Shown here piece by piece: positions 10,286 through 21,556 of a DNA stretch of 60,000 bases. Made by a program: the position numbers and the translations under genes. Position 1 is the first letter of the stretch; each line of letters opens with the position of its first letter. The notes beneath the pieces were generated by a model, which searched no databases, was not told the DNA's origin, and was given only the letters and a program-made list of their open reading frames with translations. This DNA comes from Antedon mediterranea (taxonomy: Eukaryota > Echinodermata > Crinoidea > Comatulida > Antedonidae): assembly GCF_964355755.1 (NCBI RefSeq), contig NC_092673.1:25055001-25115000 (forward strand). Reading direction: 5' to 3'.

Positions 10286-12890
10286 AAGAGTGTGCTGTCG
10301 TTATCGACTGTTCCGACGACGAGGCGCCTACTATCTCCATATAAAATGTGGTAGGCGTGTTCGTGTAGTACGTGTAAGATGCCGAAGACGTGGTGCAAGG
10401 TTTTATTATTACTTTGGTGGAAGATGGAGGTTAGCTGGAGGACTAAGAGTACGCACCACGTACAGAGTATGTTGGAGAAACAACCGTTTCTACCTTCGAG
10501 TACAATGTGGTAGACGTGTCCGTTATGTCCGTGTAAACTACAAAAGACGTGGTGGTAGACTGTATTACTATTATGGTGGAAGATGTAGAATTATCACCCG
10601 CTACAGAATACACGGAAGATGGGTAAGCTGGCGTCATTTTAGAGAACCCATTACCTATAGAGTGTGTTGGAGACACAACCGTTTTTACCTCCGGGTACAA
10701 CGTGGTAGACGTGTCCGTTATGTCCGTGTAAACTACAGAAGACGGCGTGGTAGATTGTATTACTTTATGGTGGACGATGGAGAATTATCATCCGATACAT
10801 AAGAAACGGAAGATGGGTAAGCTGGCGTCACTTTAGAGTACCCATCACCTATAGAGTGTGTTGGAGACACAACCGTTTCTACCTTCGAGTACAATGTTGT
10901 AAACGTGTCCGTTATGTCCGTGTAAACTACAGAAGACGGCGTGGTAGATTGTATTACTATTATGGTGGAAGATGGAGAATTATCACCCGCTACAGAATAA
11001 ACGGAAGATGGGTAAGCTGGCGTCACTTTAGAGTACCCATCACTTACACAGAGTTTGCTGGAGACACAACCGTTTCTACCTTCGAGTACAACGTGGTAGA
11101 CGTGTCCGTTATGTCGGTATAAACTACAGAAGACGTCGTGGTAGATTGTATTACTATTATGGTGGAAGATGGAGAAATATCACCCGCTACAGAATAAACG
11201 GAAGATGGGTAAGCTGGCGTCACTTTAGAGTACCCATCACTTACAGAGTGTGCTGGAGACACAACCGTTTCTACCGTCGAGTACAGCGTGGTAGACGTGT
11301 CCGTTATGTGGGTGTAAACTACAGAAGACGTCGTGGTAGATTGTATTACTATTATGGAGGAAGATGGAGAATTATCACCCGCTACATAAGAAAAGGAAGA
11401 TGGGTAAGCTGGCGTCACTTTAGAGTACTCATCACCTATAGAGTGTGTTGTAGACACAACCGTTTCTACCACGTCCACCACTATCACATTCACCACCAAC
11501 ACTACCACCACCACTATCATGTCCACCACCGCCATCGATTTAGAAGACGACGTCGTCGAAGTACATACTGTGGTCTCAGCTTAAATGAAAAAGAACAAAG
11601 ACTGGCAGATTCCCTTCCTCAGAACATAATTAAATCTGAAGGAGCTGACAAAGTATTAGCTTGTTGTAGACGTCGCAGACACCACCACCGCCACCACCAA
11701 CACTTCGGCTTCCATCTCCAAATTCACCACCACTACCAATACAATGGTCTCAGCTTAAGTGAAAATGAACAAAGCCTGGCAGATTCTCTTCCTCAGAACA
11801 TAATTAAATCTGAAAGAGCTGACAAAGTATTAGCTAGTTGCAGATGTGGCAGATTACGTAGAAGACGAAGACGGCATAGAAGACGAATAGCACGCCGTCA
11901 ACGTAGAAGACGAAGACGAAACCGTCGACGTAGAAGACGGATAGCACGCCGTCTACGTAGAAGACGAGTATATTGGAGACACAACCATTAGTCCAAGAGC
12001 ATTAGTTCATAAGTATAGGCAGACCCGGACATTTCTGGTAACAAGCTAATTTTTTCAGGAAAGGTCCAGAACTATGATTGGAACATCATACTAAAAGTCC
12101 TGAAAAATCCTCCTTGTGCTCTCCGAGAAATTCAAGATGGCGTCCAAAATGGTTGCCATTTTAATTAGTCTATAACTTTGTAACCGCTTGTCGTAGAGTA
12201 TTGATTTTGGTGTCAAATAGTTCACAGTATATACATTCCTATTTGCTCTAACAGAAAATTTTGTAAAAAAATGGCTGCTACTACAGTTTCTGGTAGTATG
12301 ACCTTTGACCTGGTCTTATCATATCTCGGTAATGGCTTGTCATAGAGAATTAAGATTAGGCCCAAATTGTTCAGAACATGCATATTTATATTTGGTGTAA
12401 TAAAATATTTTATCTCAAAATGACCGGAAGTGAGGTTATTGACCTCTTATTGACCTATTCAAATATATTTTACCGTATCTCAAGAAATATTTACCGTATA
12501 ACGTTACTTTTGGTGTCAAATTGTTTGGAACATATACATTTCTATTTAGTCTAATACAAAAGTTTTCCCTAAAATGCTCGGAAGTAAGTTAAATTATTGA
12601 ACATTTTAAAAATCAAAGAGCTGCATAGGCAGAGTATATGAATACTGTAGATAAAATCAAAAACAACATTTTAACTCTGCCTTAAAACATGTTTTTGGCG
12701 TAGTACATCATCAGGTAAAGTGAATTGTTACAAAAAGAAAATATAAAGTCAATAAATTACAAAGAACAACTGTCAGTGGCTAATCAAAGTTGGTTAAGTA
12801 AGCAAAAGACAATTGGAAAATAGCTATGTACATGGCACATATCCGGATTGTAAAAAACAAATGTCAAAGACCCTTTATCTGCAATACGAT

Positions 12891-13330
12891 GTCGGTTGGT
12901 AAACACTAACTCATATTCATATTTTTTCGTTATTTTTACACTGGATGTTAATACTTGGAGGCAAATATAAATGTTTTTAAACATTTTTCAAATTTTTTTA
13001 ACATTTTCAGCAATTTCGGTCGGTTGGTCAGTTAGTAAACACTAACTCATATTCATATTTTTCCGTTATTTTGACACTCGATATTAATATGTTTTTAAAC
13101 ATTTTAAAACATTTTTAAACATTTTCAGCAATTTCGGTTAGTCGGTCGGTCGGTAAAGACTAACTCATATTCATATTTTTTCGTTATTTTGACAGTGGAT
13201 ATTAATACTTGGAGGAAAATATACATGTTTTAAAATTTTATCAACATTTTCAAACATTTCCACCAATTTCGGTCGGTTGGTCGGTCGGTAGGTTGGTCGG
13301 TAGTTCAGTAAACAATAACTCAAATTTGCA
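12891..13330. repeat. Three tandem units of about 125 bp with GGTCGGTT runs
   Basis: Units contain CGGTYGGT motifs, AACTCATATTCATATTTT and CGTTATTTTGACA. The outer part, read in reverse, matches 29090-29215 and 43690-43820 in the introns of genes 4 and 5 (CCATATACATGGCTGCA, GACCGACCGACCAACC). It is thus a dispersed repeat captured by the 3.18-kb element. Confidence 0.65.
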
Positions 13331-13489
13331 CACGCGCATGCAGCCATGTATATGGACTGACTTATTAAAAATAATGCATTTTGAAACATTACTTGTTTTA
13401 AATGTTCGTTATATGGTTTATTTATGAAAAAAAGAGAATGTACCCTAGGTATTTCGCATCAAACACCCTTTACCAAGCATGCATAGACT

Positions 13490-13613
13490 TTTTTTTCAGA
13501 TTCAGATTTTATTTGGTACTTGTGGAAATCCATGAAAAAATAGATTGAAAGACGCAGGCAATGATCCCGGTACCTCTACTAAGTGAGTGCTCTATCATTT
13601 GAGCTAGTCCCCC
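13490..13613 (-). mobile_element. tRNA-Ala-derived SINE
   Basis: Read on the minus strand from 13613, GGGGGACTAGCTCAAATGAT and a later CCGGGATCATTGCC match a tRNA-Ala body (A box TAGCTCAAATGA, T arm near 13570) with a shortened anticodon arm. A short unique body and a terminal A-run (T-run on the plus strand near 13490) follow. The tRNA part is degenerate, so it is a retroposon head and not a working tRNA. Confidence 0.6.
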
Positions 13614-15384
13614 AGTTACATATTTAACTGTTTAAAGATGAAAAAATGATCGCCATTTGCCTTTTATAGGATTTATTATATATTGAAAATAATGCAAAAT
13701 AAGGGTCTTTAAATCTCTGTAACATTGATCAGCAGCATTCTGTTACAGTCATTCATCATCTGATGTTGCATCTTCAACAACTTGGTGTTTGTTGCTTTTT
13801 TCACATCATTATCATGTTCATCTGTAGGTGTTGTTGCATGTTTGCCCAAAACAGTTATGACGTTAATTTGTTTTCATCTTTAAACAGTTAAAAGGTGAAA
13901 GTCTAGGCTTGCCAGTTAGAGAACATTCAAGGGTGCATTCTCTTTTAAAACAAGGAATGACCTGGTTTCCTGTTTTAAAATACATTATTTTTACAAATAA
14001 AATGGTCTTTACATTTGTTTCTGACAATCCTGAGTATAATATATGCCATGTACATACTGTAGTGTTTGCCAATTGGGCATTTTCATGCGAAATGTATATG
14101 ACCTGAACATTTCATTTTCACAGTATCATAAAGTCTATACATTTCCTAATTACATAAAAGTTATACTTTTATGAACAAAAATAATAAAATAACAAAAACA
14201 ACGACGTGATTTCAACAAAGCACTAATTCGCGTATATAACGTGAGTTAAAGACGAATAAAGCATTTAAAATGTATTCATGACATCTACATATGGGTGACA
14301 TTTTGCAGCAATAACATTTCAACCATAACTAGTATGAGAATTTACGTTTCCCTGTTTTTAGTTCATGTCCATTTTTTGTAACAAGTGTTACCGATATTCT
14401 TTGTTCTATCAAAGTAAAATTTACCCTCAAGGTTATCGTTGAAAACAACAAAACACTCTTCAACTACCCAATAAAATGTAACGCTTGTTGTGGAATAACA
14501 CTTTTTTTTTTTAAATTAACCAACTTAGTTATTGACTATGCAGCTCTTTGATTTGTTTAATTTTTAATAATTTAATTTACTTTCGAGTATTTTAGGGCAA
14601 AATGTTGTATTAGACCAAATAGAAATGTATATGTTCCAAACAATTTGACACCAAAAGTAACGCTATACGATAAATATTTCTTGAGATACGGTAAAAGATA
14701 TATGAATAGGTCAATAAGAGGTCAATAACCTCACTTCCGGTCATTTTGGGATAAAATATTTCATTACACCAAATAAAAATATGCATGTTCTGAACAATTT
14801 GGGCCTAATCCCAATTTTCTATGATAAGCCATTACCGAGATATGATAATACCAGGTCAAAGGTCAAACTGCCAGAAACTGCAGTAGCGACCATTTTTTGA
14901 CAAAATTTTCTGTTAGAGTAAATAGGAATGTATATATCGTGAACTATTTGACACCAAAATCAATACTCTACGACAAGCGGTTACAAAGTTATAGACTAAT
15001 TAAAATGGCAGCCATTTTGGACGCAATCTTGAATTTCTCGGAGAGCACAAGGAGGATTTTTCAGGACTTTTAGTATGATGTTCCAATCATAGTTCTGGAC
15101 CTTTCCTGAAAAAATTAGCTTGTTACCAGAAATGTCCGGGTCAAACCCTAATGCTCTTGGACTACATTACTACCTTCGAGTACTATGTGGTGGACACGCT
15201 CATTATGTTAGCATAAATTCCAGAAGACGTGGAGGTAGATTGTATTATTTTATGGTGGAAGATGGAGAATCTTTACCCGGTACAGAAGAAACGGAATATG
15301 GATAACTTGCCCAAGATCAGGTTAAACTGCAAGATGATAGGTTTTACCTTTGAATCTTCTTTTTAATTGAAAACTACCGATATA

Positions 15385-15390
15385 AATAAA
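15385..15390 (+). terminator. Poly(A) signal of pseudogene 3
   Basis: AATAAA sits in the same context as in genes 2, 4 and 5, 60 bases after the ancestral stop codon position. Confidence 0.6.
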
Positions 15391-17134
15391 ATGTGCATTG
15401 AGTAAAATTACCGATATAATATTAGAAAGAAGTCTATTATAGAAAATATTGACTAATAAATCTAAATACAAATATTATCACAAATCTGTTGTCATTGTTT
15501 TAACTCGTTCGTAGTTTAACCATGCCTCCGTCGCCTAATTGCCTATACCAGGGAAGAGTTTAACTCTTCCCTGCCTATACTAAGTTTTGTTGTCTGACCA
15601 GTTTTATCCTTATGCTAATGTTTACTATACAAACACGTATAAGAACATTCATTCACAAAACAGTAATGATCCAAGATAAATGGAATGCTAATAAACAAAT
15701 TAATTGTCATCAATTACCTAACCTCCGGAATATCTATAACGTTTTTTGATTCATTGAAATAAACCCAATGGTTGAACTTTTTTTTAAAGACAGAATAGAA
15801 CAGACACCTGAATAAAGTCATAACGAAGTACATTAGATTTGAACTCGCCACAGTTAGGACACAGTTCAATGCATTGTCGATCGAATTACGATACTGACTG
15901 ACAAGTTTACGAACACATTTCTATCATTATCTATTGGTAAACACAAAAGCATCGGGCCCAACATCGATCGTTTTCTCTACTCTCGACTATTATGCTTGAA
16001 CGGAAGCATTTAAAGTATTTAATAAATCAACTGAAGCCAGGATATTTTTTTATGATTACTGTTGACAACTTGTATTTACTAGTAATAAATTTAAAATCAT
16101 TTACGCATGCGTCATGCCGAAATCGGGAACAGAGATTATTCGACTGATTATTATTTTCAGAAAATATTTGGCAAATTATGCCATAGTACAACTACACCCT
16201 GGACACCCACACCTCTAGGACAAATGCCCACATACTGTTCATCGTGGTAACCATGTTATTTTATCTATTACTGATATTACTTTGTTTTTCTTTTTTGTAC
16301 GAAAGAAAATCTTAAGACCGACTAGAACAACCCCACGTGAAAGCCAACAGCGCCGCCTGTTGTTTTTGCGACCATTTTGGCCATAAACTATACTATTATA
16401 TTCTAAATCGCACTCGATCGTCGACGGAACTAACATTTTTGGAGAACAAAATGCAGTAATTTAGACCAAAAACAAAAAAAGCACTTAAATTTTGATTAAT
16501 TAATGGGAACAACTCTTCAAGACGTAGAATCGTTGGAAGAATTGTAATTTACATCGCTGCCTTTCTAGCATAGGCCAACAAAGCTAGTTGTTGTCGTGGT
16601 TTTATGCAGGATCCTTGTTATCAGTTGTATTGCAAATATGATGTAATTGATGACTAAATAAATGTGGAATAAATGAAAATGAAATGAAATGGAAGAAATG
16701 TAATTGGCCAAGATCAGTTTCATTTTCCTGGCGTAATCTACATCGCTGCCTATCTAGCATAAGCAAACCAAGCTAGTTTTTTGTCGTAGTTTATGGCTCT
16801 AACCCAATGCTTATATGTATCATCATCACATATCTCTTGTATTTATTTTTAATAAAAGTGAAAACTCTTGAGGTAGATTTTATTTTGCCATGCACAGAAA
16901 TTTACGGCGACGGCTGTACGACGAGCGCGCGCGGCGATATTTTAAATCTCGCGATTGTTCTGAAAAGGACTGTACATCCTTAATTTATAAAATTATAAAT
17001 AAAATATAATTTAAAAAAATTAATGAATTTATACTATCTGTTGGTCATGACCGATATGTGTTTATTTTGCTGCATTATTTCAAAGAATAATATTCTTCCC
17101 TTAACTCTAATATGAAAGCAATACCAAAACGGTC
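15391..17134. other. 3' flank of gene 3, duplicated segment
   Basis: This stretch matches 32791-34498 nearly base for base and 48089-49080 with deletions. No gene is seen. At about 16850-16990 it holds a single arm of the CpG-rich foldback family (GAGCGCGCGCGGCGATATTT). Confidence 0.7.
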
Positions 17135-17665
17135 TAATTAAAGATAAAAACGCTTTTTAATTTGTATTTATTTTCAAGGAAAGCAAGAATTAAAAAGATA
17201 AAATTGTTAAAAGAAAATTTTTGTTAATTGATAACGTATGTATAAAAAAAAATATAAGTATAATTAATGTATAAGATTATAAAAGAAAGGAAATGTATTA
17301 ATGATGACATGTATAAAAATTAATTAAAGATAAAAACGCATCTTAATTGTATTTATGAAAAAATTGTTTAAAGAGAAAACAAAATTGTGTTAATTGATAA
17401 CGCAGGTATAAATAAAGGTATATAAGATTAAAAAAGAAAGAAAATGCATTAACGTTAACATGTATAAAAATTAATTAAAGATAAAAACGCATTTTAAGTT
17501 GTATTTATTTTCAAGCAAAAGTAAAAATTAAAAATATAAAAATGTTAAAAAGAAAAAAAAATTGTTAATTGATAATGTATGTACAAAGAATATAAGTATA
17601 ATTAATATATAAGATTATAAAATAAATGAAATGCATTGATGATGACATGTAAAAAAAATAGAAAA
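17135..17665. repeat. AT-rich tandem repeat, three units
   Basis: TAATTAAAGATAAAAACGC starts units at 17135, 17321 and 17472; each continues with TTGTATTTAT, TTGTTAATTGATAA and ATATAAGATTATAAAA. The same array is at 34499-35020. Confidence 0.75.
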
Positions 17666-17749
17666 TAATTATGGTGAATAATGATAATAGGTATAGAAAC
17701 AAATACAAAAATCATTAGTAATTCAAACAGATGATAACAAAAATGCAAT

Positions 17750-17828
17750 TGTATAAATGTATATTACTGTTTTTATATGATGTTTGTTTGAAATAAAAGT
17801 GGGATGCTCCCACATAAAGAAAAAAAAA
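17750..17828 (+). mobile_element. LINE 3'-end remnant with hairpin
   Basis: AATAAAAGTGGGATGCTCCC forms a small hairpin (17799-17813) before an A-run. The intact LINE at 35156-39745 ends the same way (AATAAAAGTGGGAAGACCCC, then A-run), so this is a severely 5'-truncated relative. Its paralogue at 39760-39797 was the landing site of the intact LINE. Confidence 0.6.
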
Positions 17829-17863
17829 TGTACATCTTTAATACGTTGTTAAAATATGGTTCT

Positions 17864-20800
17864 CTATGGCAAGCCTCAGCTGTCTGAAGTATTCAAAATA
17901 TTATATTATTATATCATTTTTTTATTATATTATATATTGTATTGTAATGAATTATACATTTTGCATTATATTACTTGGTTTTAGCATTATATTATATCTA
18001 TTTCTAATATATTATGTGAAAAATGTAACAAATTATTGACTTTTTGTATTATATTATTTGGTTTTAGCATTATATTATGAACATTTAATATTATATTATT
18101 AATAAAATACATTATATTATAATATAATTGTATTATATTAAACGCATTTACTTTACTTTATAACATACAACATTATTATATTATACGGATTCGTTAGTTA
18201 TATTATTATGTTGTACATGTTTATTATACGTCACGGCTTATTTCAGTTCTTCTAACTCTTTCTCTCCCTCCCCCTGTTCACTAGCAATCAGCGGCCGGCA
18301 GAATCTGAATTGTGACTGTTGAAGAATAACTACGTACTAGGCCTAGCCTAGGCCTACTAGGGGATCTAGACAAGTGACCAAGGATCACCGGACAGCTACA
18401 ACTAATACTACAATACAATAATACTACTACAATAACTACTACTGCTACTACCTAGGCCTAGCTAGTGAGTAGTAGGTAGCTACTACTAGGCTCTAGGGCG
18501 TATGTATGATGTTAACTACTAGGTAGGGCTAGGCCTAACTAGAGGCCTACTAGTACTAGGCTAGGCCTAGACTTAAGTTGTAGTAGGCTAGGGCCGGGCC
18601 TGCTGCCTTAGGCTAGGCTACTACTACTACTAATACTACTAGGCAGCCCATGATGGGTACGAGTAAGCCAAAATTTTGGATACTGTATATGTAAACCAAA
18701 ATTTGGGTACGAGCGTGTTGGCATGGCATGCGTACGGGTTAACCTGTATCCTTCTAGCTAATCGTACTATGCCTAGGCCTCAAGTAAGTCTACGCTACCC
18801 AGTCCGGCTACAATATGGTCTATTTTGTTTTATAGCTTTATTGATAGCTGGGTTCAAATCTGGGTTGGGACGGCTTTTTCTCATTCTAAAACAGATTTCC
18901 TTATAATAAAATAATATATGAATTTATTTGTAATATTGTAATGTATACATAATATAAGTAATTGCCATTGCCTTTATTACTATTAATTATGTATTAATAA
19001 TTATACGGTTACCCCTTAATTATACTATATTATAATTTCATTGTTATATTTTACAATATTTTCTTCCTAATTCTACAATTTTGTCTTTCACAGCACAAAT
19101 TTATCATACTGAATCATCACACACCAAGTCTCATAAATCTCTACTGTATTTGTCCAAGCTACTCCAGCTACATGGTATTGCCTTGAGGCTAAATTACACG
19201 GTATACTGGCACTACCATCATTCCTGGCTCGTCAACCTGTACCACATAAGCACAGTTTCAGTTTCAGTTTATTTACCATTTCAATTTCTGAACATAAGAG
19301 ATGAACAACTTATATGGATGGATAACCGTAAGAGCGAAGCTCGTTTACCGGTCACCCGTTAGTGCAGTGACATTACAGACAACATAAAGACAGGACAAAG
19401 GTGCAATACTTAACAAGACATGTGAACACTTGTGTTTGCAACCCCTTGGATAAAATAATATATTTATATAATGGAGAAAGTTAGATATTATAATATTTCT
19501 TTTTGATCATACAATGATAATTTTTAAATTACTTCTTAAGAAGTCATACTACTGATTCAAAATAGTGACTTACACCCTGTGGTCAAGGCTTTCTTTGCTC
19601 TTATGCTTATTTCCTCCAACATACAGAGTACATAGGACTTTTTTTATTCATAACTGTTGAATTGTTTCCCAATACATAGTACCTATTGGTATTATATCTA
19701 AAAATACAAAGGCGGCTAACACAGATAGTTCCATATATACAGTACTCTTTTATAAATAAATGTATCTCTCCAAACTACTCCCAACTACCTAATCTAATAA
19801 TAGTACTATTAGCATACTACTATACACTTTGTAGACAAGAAATAAGTTGTATACACTAGAGGACTTATGGTAGTACAGTCGATCGCCCTCTAACTGGCCC
19901 GGTCAACATAATCTATACCTAGATTATTACAGTAATTAAAGTACATTATTACAGAGTTTTTTTTTTTTTGCAGAAATCAAAATTATGTGTATAGAAAGCA
20001 GTACTCGTATTAAAAACTAAGCAGGTTTTTGAACGCAAACTGGCAGGATATTTTGAATATTTTTTGTTGTTGAAACGATGGAATCCTAACTTCAATTTCC
20101 ACGAACCCTTTTATTTAAATTTATTTGAATAGACCTCCATGTAAACTCATTAAAGGCTACATGATTGTTTTATATTTTAATATGTGATAGTAGAAAATCA
20201 TTGTGTATAATGAGGACTATGAATCTGATATTTACTTGCATTCTCATCTTTTTAAATTATTATTTATAATGCCGGTAATGAGTTTAAAATTTAATTATAT
20301 TGACTATTTTTGATAATCATCATGTCCTTATAAATTCATTTATATTTCTTTTGTGTAATATAGTTCATATATTATGTATTAAGTAAATTGGTAAGGCCCT
20401 ATACTGTTACTATTTAAGGAAAGTTTATATACACTATTATTTTATGCCTACCAATATTAGTATTAATTGTTTATGTAAATATTTTGTCTAATTGCCTTGA
20501 TTTTTTGTATAGGCCAATGGCATCAATGTTTTTCTCAAAGCAAATTAGCCTAATAATGCCACATTTAGACACATGATTCATTGATTTCTGATATTCTGTA
20601 CTTGTGTATGCATTACTAAAATAGTAGTTAATATATTTCATTTATAATGTATGTATAAACATATATTCATATTTTTTTAAACATTTTTAAATTTAAAAAT
20701 TATTACAATACCTATCTACCTTTCTGATATTGTTACTATTATATATTATTTTTTGAGGCAGCAATAAAAAAAAAATTAGAACAATTAATTTGAGTTATAC

Positions 20801-21373
20801 TGTACTATGTTAGTTCAGGAGATGAAGTGTGTGTGGGCAGAAACTAGTGTGTTGGAGGTTGGTGGTGTGAGGTGTATAGTTGTCACTTTAAGATCTAAAT
20901 TAGATGTTTTCTGAAGAAAAGAAGTAAGCGCATACGCTTTCAAACAACTCCAAGAAGATTCACACAAAAATAATTACTTTCCAATAAAGTAGTATAACAG
21001 TGTATATTACAGTACATTGAATAAACTCGAGCGGAATAATAACGCACATAAAAAAACATTCATTTTCTTTTCGAAAAGTGCCCTCTCTAGTTTTCTATTA
21101 ATTTATTAATAATTATTATTAATTAATGAGTAATATGAACATATTTTTAACATTCAATGCTGGAAGCTGGTTCTACTCCTAACAAAGTTTCATATCTCCA
21201 AATTTCATCAACGTATTCAAAGCACTTCAATATTAAATATCACATTTAACATAAAAATTCGGGTTTTGGATAGAATTTTGCTTAAAAACATATACAAAAA
21301 ACATCGATAAAAAATACTTTTCGTATTCAAAAACATTTGATACTTGGTATAAATGTTCACTATAGGTTGCTCT
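17864..21373 (+). repeat. Left arm of the giant palindrome
   Basis: It pairs with 21557-25023 in inverted order. The arms differ by scattered substitutions and small indels, for example a 6-bp difference in a TTTCAG run near 19262. Identity is high enough that the two arms have either been homogenised or are young. Confidence 0.85.
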
Positions 21374-21556
21374 ATTCACAGAAAAAAAATTGCATTCATG
21401 AACGTTTTTTGTTGGTTGTTTTTTCAAAATAGTTATTAGCTTGAAAAAAACGAGTTGGAATTGTATGGTCTTTCATAAGTGTACATTTTGTAAAAACGTA
21501 AATTTAAAAAATCAGTGATATGGCTTGATAGTTATTTTTGGTTTGCAATATGGATG

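Larger units (their letters stand above)
11989..15164. mobile_element. 3.18-kb non-autonomous DNA element with long inverted repeats
   Basis: Perfect ends TAGTCCAAGAGCATTA and its complement bound arms of about 620 bp (11989-12610 and about 14540-15164), with weaker inverted similarity continuing inward to about 12900 and 13900. The target triplet CAT is present on both sides (11986-11988 and 15165-15167), and genes 4 and 5 show the uninterrupted site CAACCATTACTACC. No transposase frame is seen. The interior holds a tandem repeat and a tRNA-derived SINE. A 3-bp duplication fits several superfamilies (for example Harbinger- or CACTA-like); I cannot choose. Confidence 0.85.
9885..15325 (+). 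pseudogene. Gene 3: chimeric family member, broken
   Basis: It starts as a normal member: acceptor ending 9880, ATG 9885, signal peptide and acidic N-terminus. It then has a Cys/Arg block (27-bp units coding CRRRVVRRR), several 65-residue repeats of the gene 1 type, a His block, two acidic spacers, an Arg block and the C-terminal domain. It is broken in several ways. One base is missing in the Tyr codons near 10765, so the frame stops at 10802. Two extra bases lie near 11048. A 3.18-kb element (11989-15164) interrupts the C-terminal domain and adds a TAG at once. One base is missing near 15249 in the tail after the insertion. The promoter and leader exon are also absent. It is informative because it links the gene 1 repeat type and the gene 4 type in one molecule. 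Sequencing errors could explain single-base shifts, but not the insertion or promoter loss. Confidence 0.85.

Noticed and set aside
13546-13613. Functional tRNA-Ala gene
   Set aside because: The anticodon arm is shortened, the acceptor pairing is imperfect and an A-rich retroposon tail follows; a SINE is more likely.
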